From Cyanomargarita calcarea GSE-NOS-MK-12-04C (GTDB taxonomy: Bacteria; Cyanobacteriota; Cyanobacteriia; Cyanobacteriales; Nostocaceae): a stretch of DNA of 64,000 nucleotides. Shown piece after piece: positions 17,339 to 26,075 of the stretch. The notes below the pieces were generated by a model that made no database searches, was not told where the DNA came from, and worked only from the letters and a program-made list of their open reading frames with translations. A program made the position numbers and the translations under genes. Every line of letters starts with the position of its first letter. The first letter of the stretch is position 1. The stretch covers positions 62,001-126,000 of the forward strand of contig JAHHGZ010000004.1 in assembly GCA_019359595.1 (NCBI GenBank), given 5' to 3'.

Positions 17339-17400
17339 CAATCGAGCTTAAGACCGAAACCCAGAAAACCAAAATTACTAGTTTTAACCAAATTCAACCA
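17339..17400 (-). pseudogene. C-terminal relic of a DUF11-type surface protein
   Basis: The minus frame reads SNFGFLGFGLKLD then TGA. This mirrors SNFGFVRFRVKLD, the last residues of the DUF11 gene at 41114-43042; the DNA around both stops shares CTATCAATCGAGCTTAA. Only the tail survives. Confidence 0.55.
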
Positions 17401-17411
17401 CTGCAGGCAAT

Positions 17412-17927
17412 CTATAATCGGCTTAATTGCAAATCGGGAATACTAATGCTGGAATCCTTAGTGTCATTACTACTTAATTGTGAGTTTGAGCGTTTCTGCC
17501 GAGTGGAAAGCCCCATTTCTTTAAGTAGACGATTAATGTGACAACTGCTAACCTCAATTCCTAATTCTTTTGCTAAATGCTTACTTAACCATTGTGCTGT
17601 CCAGCGTTCAAATGGATAGCCGTAATGACGAGGGCTATTTTTTGCAAGCTCTTTCAATCGGTTGAGATATTCCTCGTTAACAGCCTTGGGACGTCCCATC
17701 GGGCGATCGCTCCAGTGATGAAGACCTGAAGAAGCAATCGCAATCCAGTAACGTGCAGTTTCCTGAGAACATCCTAAAGCTTCACATATTTGTGCCTGAG
17801 ATTGACCTGCATCTGCCAGCAGCATAATTTCAATACGACGCTGATATTCTAGGCGTAAATCAGCTTCTAAATTTTTCAAAAGCAGCTTGCGCTGAAAAGG
17901 TGTTAAGTAAAGACCTTGATTTTCCAC
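17412..17927 (-). CDS. IS630-type HTH protein without catalytic domain (domesticated regulator?)
   Basis: 171 residues from GTG 17927, chosen because AGGAGGA lies 6 bases upstream; the open frame reaches a TTG at 18011. RRIEIMLLADAGQSQAQICEAL, then GCSQETARYW, is the first helix-turn-helix of IS630-type transposases; GRPK and a winged-helix-like YGYPFERWTAQWLSKHL follow. The DDE domain is absent and the C-terminus ends in an unrelated Ser/Asp-rich tail. Divergent from the hemagglutinin gene, whose upstream region it might bind. Function inferred only. Confidence 0.7.
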   Translation of the reverse strand: MENQGLYLTPFQRKLLLKNLEADLRLEYQRRIEIMLLADAGQSQAQICEALGCSQETARYWIAIASSGLHHWSDRPMGRPKAVNEEYLNRLKELAKNSPRHYGYPFERWTAQWLSKHLAKELGIEVSSCHINRLLKEMGLSTRQKRSNSQLSSNDTKDSSISIPDLQLSRL

Positions 17928-18075
17928 AGTGATTCCTCCTGTTAGAACTTGCAAAGTTGGAAGTTCGTCTAGATGCTTTGCCTTGAACCTCCGCTTACTT
18001 ATCGGAATCAAAAGTCCAGGAATTCCACAACTCTTTACAAAAGTTAATAATAATCAGTGACAGAGTAAAAATAGT

Positions 18076-18201
18076 GCATCTGCAACCAGACCTCAATTTG
18101 AAATTACATGGTTAGAAGCAGCGAGCGTCTAATAGCGCTTTAATTTGGAAGATAAAAATAACTTTTTTAATATTAAAAATTTCAGAAATGGAAACATAAC
18201 T
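18076..18201 (+). promoter_or_regulatory. Upstream module shared with the Cys-rich peptide operon (copy A)
   Basis: Contains GCATCTGCAACCAGA (18076-18090), GCTTTAATTT (18137-18146), a T-run, and GGAAACATAACT (18190-18201). The same blocks in the same order occur at 21492-21630 before the MauE gene. Probably a promoter/leader module. Confidence 0.5.
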
Positions 18202-18246
18202 GGTTGTAGTTTAATCAATAACCGCTTGATTGGAGGTGTAACGTCC

Positions 18247-21200
18247 ATGACCAAATACAAGTGGCGTTGGCGCTGGGAATTATGGCTAGTTCGTTTGTTT
18301 GCGATCGGCTTGGCGACCCCTGGGGCAATCATCCCGGGAGTGTTAATATTCAAGAGCGATCGCGTCAACGCACAGATTACAGGCGATAATACTCTGGGTG
18401 CTGGAAGTTCTGTCATTACACCCAATATTACGATTAATGGCATCCCCAGTGACCGAATCGATGGTGGAGCCAGACGAGGGGCAAACCTCTTCCACAGTTT
18501 TCGAGAATTCAATATTGAACAAGGACGAGGAGCTTATTTTACTAATCCTCCCTTAGTTAAAAATATTATTAGTCGGGTCACAGGAGCTAATGCCTCCAAC
18601 ATTCAGGGAAAGTTAGGTGTATTGGGTGGTGCTGACCTGTTTTTGATTAATCCCAATGGCATTATTTTTGGGCCCAAAGCTAGCCTAGATGTTAAGGGGT
18701 CATTTCTAGCAACGACTGCAAGCGCAATCAAATTTGCTGATGGCAAAGAGTTTAGTGCTACTATTCCCCTTCAGACACCCTTGCTAACTGTAAGCGTTCC
18801 CGTGGGTTTGCAGTTTGGCTCGGCTCCCAAGAGCATTATTAACGAATCTCAGGCAATCAATAATAGAGAACCTGTTGGTCTACAAGTGCGACCGGGTAAA
18901 ACCTTAGCACTGGTGGGTGGAGATATTATATTACCGTCTGGAAATATGACCGCATCTGGAGGGACATCGGCAGATGGGGGAAGAATTGAACTAGGAAGTG
19001 TCGCAGGTAACAATTTAGTAACGCTGAACCCAACCAACAAAGGCTGGGTATTGGGATATGAGGGTATTGAGAATTTCCTCGATATCAAATTATCGCAGTT
19101 GGCTATCATCAATGCAAATGGTAACGGCAGCGGTGATATTCAAATACAAGGCAGAAATGTCAGCCTCACTGATGGTTCGCGGATTCAAGCTAATACCTTG
19201 GGGTCAAAACCGGGAGGAAATTTAGTTGTTAATGCCTCTGACTCGGTAGAGGTAATTGGCACATCAGCAGATGGTGAAGAACCCACCCGCTTTACGACTC
19301 GAACAAGCGGTGATGGAGCTGCTGGAGCCTTAACCATCACTACCAAAAAGTTAACTCTCAAAGATGGGGGAGTAATTTCTACTACTGCGACTTCGCGTAA
19401 CAGGAAAGGAACAGCCGGAAATCTTACCATCCGTGCCTCAAAATCGGTTGAATTGCTGGGAGAAAGAATTCGGGAAACACCAGAAGAGACATTTCAAAGC
19501 CGCTTGGTAACTAATACCTATGGTGGCGGTTCGGCAGGAGACTTAAATATTACTACTGGTAAATTGATTATTAAGGATGGGGGACAGATATTCGCTGGTA
19601 CTCAGTCTCGCAGTACGGGGTCCGGGGGAAATTTAACTATTATCGCTGACTCAATTGAGGTAATTGGAACATCACGCGATCGCACTCAAGTTAGCCGCAT
19701 AACTAATCAAACTTCAGGTGCTGGATTTGCCAAAGCCTTAACAATTACCACCCGAAATTTGAGCGTCCGGGATGGGGGACTCATATCTGCTGCTGCTGTG
19801 TCTCGTAGTAGTGACCCAAATAATTTGACTTTAGGGCAAGGGGGCAGTTTGAATATAAATGCCTCTGATTCGATTGAGGTAATAGGAGGATTACCTAACG
19901 ACGATGAAAAACGCAGCCGCTTGACAACTCGCACTGAAGGTGCGGGTAAGGGTGGAGATTTGACTATTACCACTGGCAAGTTAATTATCCTGGATGGGGC
20001 GCAGGTATCGGCTGGTACTACCTATCTTAGTCGAGGTCAAGGGGGAAATTTGATTGTGAATGCTTCTTTTTCCGTGCAAGTAATTGGCGAATCATTATAT
20101 GGAGAACAGGTTTACAGTCGCTTGACCAATCGAACCGCAGGTGGAGGAGACGCGGGGAATTCGACAATTACTACCAAAAAGTTAATTATCCAAAAGGGAG
20201 GACAAGTATCCGCAGATACTTTGAATAATGGACAAGGGGGAACTTTGAATGTGAAGGCTTCCGAATTGATCGAGGTGAGTGGAAAAACCAAACCAACCCC
20301 AAGACTCAGAAATGGTTTTGCTAGCAGGATATCTGCAACTACTAGCGGTGCTTCTTCAGCAGGAAACTTAAATATTGATACTTCCACTTTGAGTGTTAAA
20401 GACGGGGCTGAAGTAACTGTGAGTGGCACAGGAACAGGGAATGCAGGAGATTTAGCGATCGCATCTAATCAAATCCTCCTGGAAAACCAAGGCAAGCTAC
20501 TAGCGACAACAACATCTGGTGAAGGTGGCAATATTAAGCTGAATGTTGCGGATTTTATTAAGATGCGACGCAATAGTCAAATCTCTACGACTGCTGGCAT
20601 CGCTGGTGCTGGTGGTAATGGTGGTAATATCACCATTAATGACCCTGGTAATCCCAAAGGCTTTGTTGTTGCTTCCCCAAGAGAAAATAATGATATTACC
20701 GCTAATGCCTTTAATGGTCAGGGGGGAAAAGTTCAAATCAATGCTACTGGTATTTTTGGGATGACAGTGCGTAGTCGTGAAGATTTAGTGAGACTGTTGG
20801 GAACCAATTTAGACCCTCAAAGGCTTTCAACTAGCGATGTTACAGCATTCTCCCGGACAAATCCGACTTTAAATGGTCAGGTAATTATCAACACACCCGA
20901 TATTGACCCCAGTCGCGGATTAGTCAACTTACCCGCCATACCAGTTGATACCCAAGTCGTGCAGAGTTGTACTGCGGGTGGCTCGCAAGCACAAAGCAAA
21001 TTTACCATCACTGGGCGTGGCGGCTTACCTTCTAATCCGGGTGACACCCTCAGCACTGATGCAGTTCAAGTAGATTTAGTTACTCTTAAACCCGAATCCC
21101 GACCTTCGGCGAGCGCAGTTTCTACTAGTTTTAATAGCCCTACGCCAACTGCCATTGTAGAAGCACAGGGTTGGGCGACTGATACCGATGGTAACGTGTT

Positions 21201-21282
21201 ACTCACAGCGAATCCAACCACTATCACGCCCTATAGTTCTTCGCAGAAAACAGTTGATTGCAGCAGGTTCAATCAACAGTAA
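18247..21282 (+). CDS. Filamentous hemagglutinin-type TpsA exoprotein
   Basis: 1011 residues from ATG 18247, preceded by GGAGGTG at 18232; the frame is open upstream without a sensible N-terminus. A signal peptide with an Arg/Trp-rich n-region (RWRWELWLVRLFAIGL) ends near VNAQ. The two-partner-secretion domain follows (ITGDNTLGAGSSVI ... DLFLINPNGIIFGPKA), then many beta-helix repeats of the type GGNLxVNASDSVEVIG and GALTITTKKLTLKDGG. The C-terminus has two Cys (VVQSCTAGG and VDCSRF). It should be exported by a TpsB/Omp85 pore, which is not in the window. Such proteins cluster with CHAT/DUF928 genes in cyanobacteria. Confidence 0.9.
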   Translation: MTKYKWRWRWELWLVRLFAIGLATPGAIIPGVLIFKSDRVNAQITGDNTLGAGSSVITPNITINGIPSDRIDGGARRGANLFHSFREFNIEQGRGAYFTNPPLVKNIISRVTGANASNIQGKLGVLGGADLFLINPNGIIFGPKASLDVKGSFLATTASAIKFADGKEFSATIPLQTPLLTVSVPVGLQFGSAPKSIINESQAINNREPVGLQVRPGKTLALVGGDIILPSGNMTASGGTSADGGRIELGSVAGNNLVTLNPTNKGWVLGYEGIENFLDIKLSQLAIINANGNGSGDIQIQGRNVSLTDGSRIQANTLGSKPGGNLVVNASDSVEVIGTSADGEEPTRFTTRTSGDGAAGALTITTKKLTLKDGGVISTTATSRNRKGTAGNLTIRASKSVELLGERIRETPEETFQSRLVTNTYGGGSAGDLNITTGKLIIKDGGQIFAGTQSRSTGSGGNLTIIADSIEVIGTSRDRTQVSRITNQTSGAGFAKALTITTRNLSVRDGGLISAAAVSRSSDPNNLTLGQGGSLNINASDSIEVIGGLPNDDEKRSRLTTRTEGAGKGGDLTITTGKLIILDGAQVSAGTTYLSRGQGGNLIVNASFSVQVIGESLYGEQVYSRLTNRTAGGGDAGNSTITTKKLIIQKGGQVSADTLNNGQGGTLNVKASELIEVSGKTKPTPRLRNGFASRISATTSGASSAGNLNIDTSTLSVKDGAEVTVSGTGTGNAGDLAIASNQILLENQGKLLATTTSGEGGNIKLNVADFIKMRRNSQISTTAGIAGAGGNGGNITINDPGNPKGFVVASPRENNDITANAFNGQGGKVQINATGIFGMTVRSREDLVRLLGTNLDPQRLSTSDVTAFSRTNPTLNGQVIINTPDIDPSRGLVNLPAIPVDTQVVQSCTAGGSQAQSKFTITGRGGLPSNPGDTLSTDAVQVDLVTLKPESRPSASAVSTSFNSPTPTAIVEAQGWATDTDGNVLLTANPTTITPYSSSQKTVDCSRFNQQ

Positions 21283-21807
21283 AGTTTTCGGTTTTGCTCC
21301 CGCTATGTTAAGAAGTTTTAAGAGAATTCCATTTAAAAGAATATCCAATAACATCCTAGGATAGGCACCTGTACGTATAAAGCCTTATATACAGCTTTTA
21401 AAGGATATTAATTTTACGTTAAATCATGACACTATAATAATCCTCTGGAAGAGGATTTTAGTCCTTGACTTCTCTCACAGGGCATCAAGCAGTATCTGCA
21501 ACCAGAGACATAGCTTCAGTTTCAGATTGCGTGATTCAAAATAGTAAGAGCGCGTTACTACACTTTAATTTCCAAGAAAAAAGTACCTTTTTTTTTGAAT
21601 CTCAGAGCTTCAAATAACGAAAACATAACTCCTTTACTTTTGCGTTTTTAATCAGCTTAAACCACTTGAAATCTTGGATGAAATAATACATGATTAAATA
21701 GAAGTTAGACAAGCGACCGCTAGTCAACTTTAGATAAAAGTCATCAAAAAAAGATTTTTTTATTTTTTCAATTTGACTCCAATAAATAACTAGGAGGTTA
21801 ACTTAAC
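21283..21807. other. 525-base region between hemagglutinin gene and MauE gene
   Basis: No gene. It holds the second copy of the shared upstream module (21492-21630) and, at 21439-21462, CCTCTGGAAGAGG, a small hairpin. An AGGAGG lies at 21792. Confidence 0.5.
21492..21630 (+). promoter_or_regulatory. Upstream module shared with the hemagglutinin gene (copy B)
   Basis: GTATCTGCAACCAGA (21492-21506), ACTTTAATTT (21562-21571), a long T-run, and GAAAACATAACT (21619-21630) match copy A (18076-18201) in order and approximate spacing. It lies about 190 bases before the MauE start and suggests joint control. Confidence 0.5.
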
Positions 21808-21823
21808 ATGGAGAAAATGACAG

Positions 21824-22342
21824 ATGCAGTACATATATCTGTTAGCTTTTTGCAAAATTGTAGTTGGCTTTTTGTTTACGATATCATTTATCGCCAAGCT
21901 TAGAAATTTCTCGCAGTATGTCGATACCGTGCGTGACTTTCGACTCTTGCCCAAGTCATTCAGCCGATCTGCTGCCGCACTTGTCTTAATTTGTGAGTTA
22001 GCGATCGTACTCTTTTTGTTCAAATGGCAGGTAATTGCTTTCTGGTTAGCAACGGGATTATTAGTTATTTTCTCAGTTGCCTTAGCTTCAGTCTTGTCTC
22101 GCAATATTCAAACTAATTGCAATTGTTTTGGAACTAGCAAGCGTCTTGTTTCACAAACAGATTTATTACGCAACTTTGGCTTCTTGCTCTGTTCATGCTG
22201 CGGTGCTTGGTTAGCTGCAAAACCTGAAGTTAATGTACCAATTACGCCTTTAAATTTAGCAATCATAGGGTTTATTGCTCTGGCATTTGTTCTCATTTGG
22301 GAGCAATTAGGTGAAATTTCCCGCTTGTTTCAGCCAAACTAA
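21824..22342 (+). CDS. MauE/DoxX-family redox-associated membrane protein
   Basis: 172 residues from ATG 21824 (GGAG 10 bases upstream). An AGGAGG at 21792 points to another ATG at 21808 in a different frame, giving only a 31-codon peptide. Four to five membrane helices, the first with VVGFLFTISFIAKLRN typical of MauE. A CxC pair (Cys99, Cys101) in NIQTNCNCFG and more Cys in LLCSCCGAW suit thiol exchange. MauE works with MauD in disulfide formation of methylamine dehydrogenase; here, with the next gene and the Cys-rich peptide, it probably passes electrons across the membrane. Confidence 0.85.
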   Translation: MQYIYLLAFCKIVVGFLFTISFIAKLRNFSQYVDTVRDFRLLPKSFSRSAAALVLICELAIVLFLFKWQVIAFWLATGLLVIFSVALASVLSRNIQTNCNCFGTSKRLVSQTDLLRNFGFLLCSCCGAWLAAKPEVNVPITPLNLAIIGFIALAFVLIWEQLGEISRLFQPN

Positions 22343-22449
22343 CGACCATACCATTTTAGATTTTGGATTTTGGATTACAAGATGTTTATTCCGCCAGGTT
22401 CTCCAAAACAAAATGGCATCAATCAAATTGCAAGGAGATGTAAGAAGAT

Positions 22450-23010
22450 ATGCTATCAATTTGGGTTGTTAATTCGATTTTACTATGGATTGTTGTGTTG
22501 TTGAATTTGTTGTTAACCATCGCCCTAATTGGTCGATTCAATGACATCTCAAAACATATGTCAGCTTTTACTGATATTGATGTGGGGTTGGAAAAAGGTA
22601 GCCTAGCACCTGATTTTCTGGCACAGACGTTAACAGGTGAAACTGTCACACTTGCTGACTATGCCCGAAAGGTAGTTTCATTTATCTTTATTTCGCCTCA
22701 CTGTAGTCCATGCTTGGAGAAAATACCAAAGCTGAATGCCCTTGCTGCTAAAGCGAAGCAAGCTGGTGTGGAAATATTGCTGGTCAACACCGATGGAGAC
22801 AAAGCCGAAACAGCAGCATTTGTGAAAAAACATAATGTGGCATTACCTGTTCTGATTGCTCCTAGTGAGAGTAATTCGTTTGCCAGCGACTATAAAGCTG
22901 AGGCCACCCCCTCTTACTGCATACTCAATCAGGATAGCCATGTAGCAGCGGCTGGGATGTTTGGACCCGGATGGGAGGAGCAACTGACACTTGCATGGGC
23001 AACGGCGTAA
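22450..23010 (+). CDS. MauD/TlpA-like thioredoxin-fold protein
   Basis: 186 residues, ATG 22450 with AAGGAG upstream. One N-terminal membrane anchor (5-28), then a redoxin domain: GSLAPDFLAQTLTGETVTL, and the active site SPHCSPCLE with Cys85 and Cys88. The cis-Pro loop is EATPSYCIL. The domain should face the periplasm and reduce, oxidise or isomerise disulfides. It is the MauD-type partner of the MauE gene 107 bases upstream. Confidence 0.87.
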   Translation: MLSIWVVNSILLWIVVLLNLLLTIALIGRFNDISKHMSAFTDIDVGLEKGSLAPDFLAQTLTGETVTLADYARKVVSFIFISPHCSPCLEKIPKLNALAAKAKQAGVEILLVNTDGDKAETAAFVKKHNVALPVLIAPSESNSFASDYKAEATPSYCILNQDSHVAAAGMFGPGWEEQLTLAWATA

Positions 23011-23027
23011 TTCTGGCTTAATCCACT

Positions 23028-23160
23028 AAAGGAGGTGATGCTTAGTGAATGATTCGAGAAAACTTTTGGTTTGGCAGTGCTAATGCCAACTTGTGGAGTC
23101 AATTCCTGCTGTACTTGTATAACTGACATATCGAAGTCAAAAAGGAGACAAAAATCATGA
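23028..23160 (+). pseudogene. Possible second Cys-rich peptide gene, frameshifted
   Basis: A near-perfect Shine-Dalgarno AAAGGAGGTGATG (23028-23040) precedes GTG 23045, which reads MNDSRKLLVWQC and stops. With one extra A in the AAAA run near 23058-23061 the frame would read MNDSRKTFGLAVLMPTCGVN, continuing with SCCTCITDIS and a basic tail. The second frame (four Cys) ends at TGA 23158-23160, overlapping the ATG of the next peptide gene in ATGA style. Alternatives: a true internal start at ATG 23083, or chance. The strong ribosome site argues that something is translated. Confidence 0.45.
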
Positions 23161-23357
23161 ACAACCTAACGAACAAAACTCTTGGAGCAATCACGCATAT
23201 AGCCGACAAGTTACTGAGCCGCATTCTGCCAGAAGATAACGCAGCAGGGGTTTGTTTGAGGACTTGTTTTTCATGCATACGCCGCCGGAAACTGTGTAGG
23301 GAGGTTTGCTGCGGCTGGGTTGGGTGTAAAGTATCGTACTACTACATAGGCTGCTAG
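23157..23357 (+). CDS. Cys-rich secreted/modified peptide precursor (candidate)
   Basis: 66 residues, ATG 23157, AAGGAG 12 bases upstream. The leader-like part MNNLTNKTLGAITHIADKLL has no Cys. After SRILPEDNAAG come eight Cys in 34 residues (33, 37, 40, 47, 51, 52, 57, 66), with a basic IRRRKLCR centre and an aromatic tail ending in Cys. The NAA-G junction could be a protease site. Position between redox proteins and an S26 peptidase plus exporter makes a disulfide-rich or otherwise modified peptide likely. No homologue recognised. Confidence 0.65.
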   Translation: MNNLTNKTLGAITHIADKLLSRILPEDNAAGVCLRTCFSCIRRRKLCREVCCGWVGCKVSYYYIGC

Positions 23358-23495
23358 AAGCCCCTAACACCGTTCAGCACAGTACCTCAACTAACCTGAT
23401 GTGAGGGATAGAGCCTCACTTGTGACGAGAATTGACTCCACAACTGTGCATTAGTGTAGTACGAGCAAACATTTTTCGGGGTATCCCCTAAGTTC

Positions 23496-23533
23496 AGACC
23501 TCTGAGGTTTGCAGACCCCAGAGGTCTTTCTCA
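23496..23533 (+). terminator. Intra-operon hairpin AGACCTCTG / CAGAGGTCT
   Basis: A 9-base stem with a 14-base loop and a weak TTTCTC tail, between the peptide gene and the S26 gene. It may attenuate read-through or stabilise the peptide mRNA, as is usual for precursor peptide genes. Confidence 0.5.
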
Positions 23534-23552
23534 AAAAAAGGAGAGCATACTC

Positions 23553-24163
23553 ATGTGGATACAGTTAACAATCATTTTAGTTGTTATATGTTTGGGGATA
23601 ATTACTTTTCTACGATTGAATTTCACTATCACTACAGTACATGGTGACAGTATGTACCCGACGCTAATGGAAGGCGATCGCTTACTAAGCCTCAATCTCT
23701 TGCCGCATCTTTGGCTACGTAAAGGGCAAATTGTAATTGGCAACATCAACCAACTAGAACTGCCGTCTTCTGAAATATTCGCAGGCGTTGACATCATGAG
23801 CGCTCCAGGCTCTACATTTGAGAACCTCAGCGAAACTGATATTGAAAATTTTCCATTTGAGCCAGACTATGACAAATTCATCAAACGCATAGTTGGCTTA
23901 CCAGGGGACACGGTGTGTATTCCCATCTCGACCTTACATGAGTTTATGCAAATATTATTGCGATCGCGGTGTAATGCTGACGGTAATTTAGTCTGGACGA
24001 TACCAGCAAACCATTGCTTTATACGCGGAGATGGGCTAATCAGTATGGATTCTCTGACAGTAGGACCGATACCTATGTCTGCAATAACCGGCATAACTGT
24101 ATTGAAATTACCACACCACTCGGATGTAGATTCCCTACAGAAACTCGCAAGAAGTATGTGATG
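23553..24163 (+). CDS. S26-family signal peptidase
   Basis: 202 residues, ATG 23553 with AAAGGAG. One N-terminal membrane helix, then the catalytic Ser33 in HGDSMYPTLMEGD and Lys111 in KRIVGLPGD, and GDG near 158, so the LepB-type Ser/Lys dyad is complete. The insert between them (about 60-105) is longer than in minimal S26 enzymes. Overlaps the ABC gene as TGATG. It is not the housekeeping context of lepB, so it likely processes the peptides of this operon. Confidence 0.85.
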
Positions 24164-25993
24164 AAGATTAAATATATGCCGCGATTTTTGCAATCCATAT
24201 CCCATATGCTCAAGCTAGTCTGGCAAGCGTATCCGGCGGCTTGCATAGGAACCCTTCTGCTTACAATTTTGCAAGGACTAATCCCTCTAGCAAACGCTTG
24301 GGTAACCAAAGTGTTACTTGATTCGTTAACACAACTATTTGTTGGCGGCAGGGTGACGAAAGAGGAACTGATCTGGTTGCTCGTGGCACAAGCGGTATTG
24401 ATGGTTGCCACGGCGATGCTGCCCAATCTCAGTCGTTACCTCAATGCTGAGTTGGGGCGGCGGCTAACAGTGCTAATTCAGTCAACCGTTTACCAAAAGA
24501 TCAATTGTTTTCAGGGAATTGCATATTTTGAAAACCCGCAAGTTTACGATAAAATTCACCTTGCTCAACAAGGTGCAGAGCAAAGTTCTAGTCAGACACT
24601 GCAAATTCTGACAGAGTTTATCCAGAGCCTAGTCACTCTGTTGAGTTTTGTTGGTGTATTGTTCTGGTTCAATCTGTTTTTGGCTAACCTGGTTCTGTTG
24701 GCGGCTTTCCCTCAACTACTTGTGCAGTTGAAATTAGGGCAGCAACGGTTTGGACTTGCGTTTGAACTCAGCCCTATGGAACGGCGTAAGTATTATTACA
24801 GTTTTTTGCTTGCCAGTGTGCAGGCAGCAAAGGAAGTGCGGCTTTTTGGACTAGGGCAATATTTTCTCCAGAAACTCCTTAATTTATACAAGCTGGTTCA
24901 CCAAGCGGAGCGAAAACAACAACAACGCGAGTTACGCTGGGAGTTAGGCTTAAGCATTTTATCCAGTGTTGTAGCGAGTATAGCTTTTATTATTGTTGTG
25001 TTTGCTGCATTTGGCAGACGGCTTACATTGGGTGACATTACGCTATACGTGAGCGCGGTAAGCTCAGTTCAAGATGCGTTAAGTCGGTTCATTTTTGCAG
25101 TTGCTGGTCTGAGTGAGAGTGTGCTTTTCCATTCTTATTTCCAAGACCTACTGGCATTACCATCAGCATTACCCATTTCAGCCGTTACACAGACAGTACC
25201 AAAGCTTTCATCTGGGTTGGAATTGCGTCATGTTTCTTTTCGCTATAGCGAACAACAACCCTGGATACTACGTGATGTCAATTTGAAAATTCCTGTTGGT
25301 AGTTGTCTGGCTTTAGTTGGACTTAATGGTGCTGGCAAAACCACCTTAGTCAAGTTACTGACTCGGCTATACGATCCGTCTGACGGACAGATTTTGTGGG
25401 ATGGGATTGATATTCGCGAATTTCAGCCTGACGAGTTTCGCCAACGAATTGGTACGATTTTTCAAGACTTTATGCGCTACGATTTGACGGTGCGTGAGAA
25501 TATTGGTTTGGGAAATCTGGCTCAGATTGATGATATTAATTCGATAGAGCAAGCAGCGCAGCAAGCAAGTATCCATGATGATATTCTACGATTGCCCCAG
25601 GGTTATGAGACGGAATTAAGCCGGATGTTTGCAGAGGAAGGAGAGGGCATTGATTTGTCGGGTGGTCAATGGCAAAAGGTTGCAACTGCGCGGATGTTGA
25701 CGCGATCTGCTGATTTACTGATTTTAGATGAACCAACTGCGGCTCTGGATGCACAGGCTGAGTATGAAACCTACAGTCATTTTGCCGAACTCATGTCGGG
25801 TCGCACCAGCTTTTTAATTTCACACCGTTTTAGCACAGTGCGAATGGCTGATGCGATCGCGGTATTGCAAGATGGACGAATTATCGAGTATGGCGTCCAT
25901 GATGCACTTATTAATAATCAAGGTACATACGCTAAGTTATACAACATGCAAGCAGAATGTTATCTGCAATCACAGCATACAAAAAAGAGGTAA
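24161..25993 (+). CDS. ABC exporter (fused membrane and ATPase domains)
   Basis: 610 residues from ATG 24161, which overlaps the stop of the S26 gene; a frame upstream is open but lies within that gene. A six-helix transmembrane domain (about 1-320) is followed by an ATPase with Walker A GLNGAGKTT, Q-loop GTIFQDF, signature DLSGGQWQK, Walker B LLILDEPTAALD and the switch His in SHRFSTVRMAD. There is no N-terminal C39 peptidase, which fits processing by the separate S26 enzyme. Resembles exporters of lantibiotic and other peptide clusters. Confidence 0.87.
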   Translation: MKIKYMPRFLQSISHMLKLVWQAYPAACIGTLLLTILQGLIPLANAWVTKVLLDSLTQLFVGGRVTKEELIWLLVAQAVLMVATAMLPNLSRYLNAELGRRLTVLIQSTVYQKINCFQGIAYFENPQVYDKIHLAQQGAEQSSSQTLQILTEFIQSLVTLLSFVGVLFWFNLFLANLVLLAAFPQLLVQLKLGQQRFGLAFELSPMERRKYYYSFLLASVQAAKEVRLFGLGQYFLQKLLNLYKLVHQAERKQQQRELRWELGLSILSSVVASIAFIIVVFAAFGRRLTLGDITLYVSAVSSVQDALSRFIFAVAGLSESVLFHSYFQDLLALPSALPISAVTQTVPKLSSGLELRHVSFRYSEQQPWILRDVNLKIPVGSCLALVGLNGAGKTTLVKLLTRLYDPSDGQILWDGIDIREFQPDEFRQRIGTIFQDFMRYDLTVRENIGLGNLAQIDDINSIEQAAQQASIHDDILRLPQGYETELSRMFAEEGEGIDLSGGQWQKVATARMLTRSADLLILDEPTAALDAQAEYETYSHFAELMSGRTSFLISHRFSTVRMADAIAVLQDGRIIEYGVHDALINNQGTYAKLYNMQAECYLQSQHTKKR

Positions 25994-26075
25994 TGCTTAC
26001 TTTTTTACTGGTATAAAATTACCTAGTAATGAACTCTAATGCATTTTTATTTAAAACATTTCAACGTTCAAACGA

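Noticed and set aside
18145..18246. N-terminal 34-residue extension of the hemagglutinin
   Set aside because: TTG start, lies in the shared upstream module, and ATG 18247 has GGAGGTG and a signal peptide.
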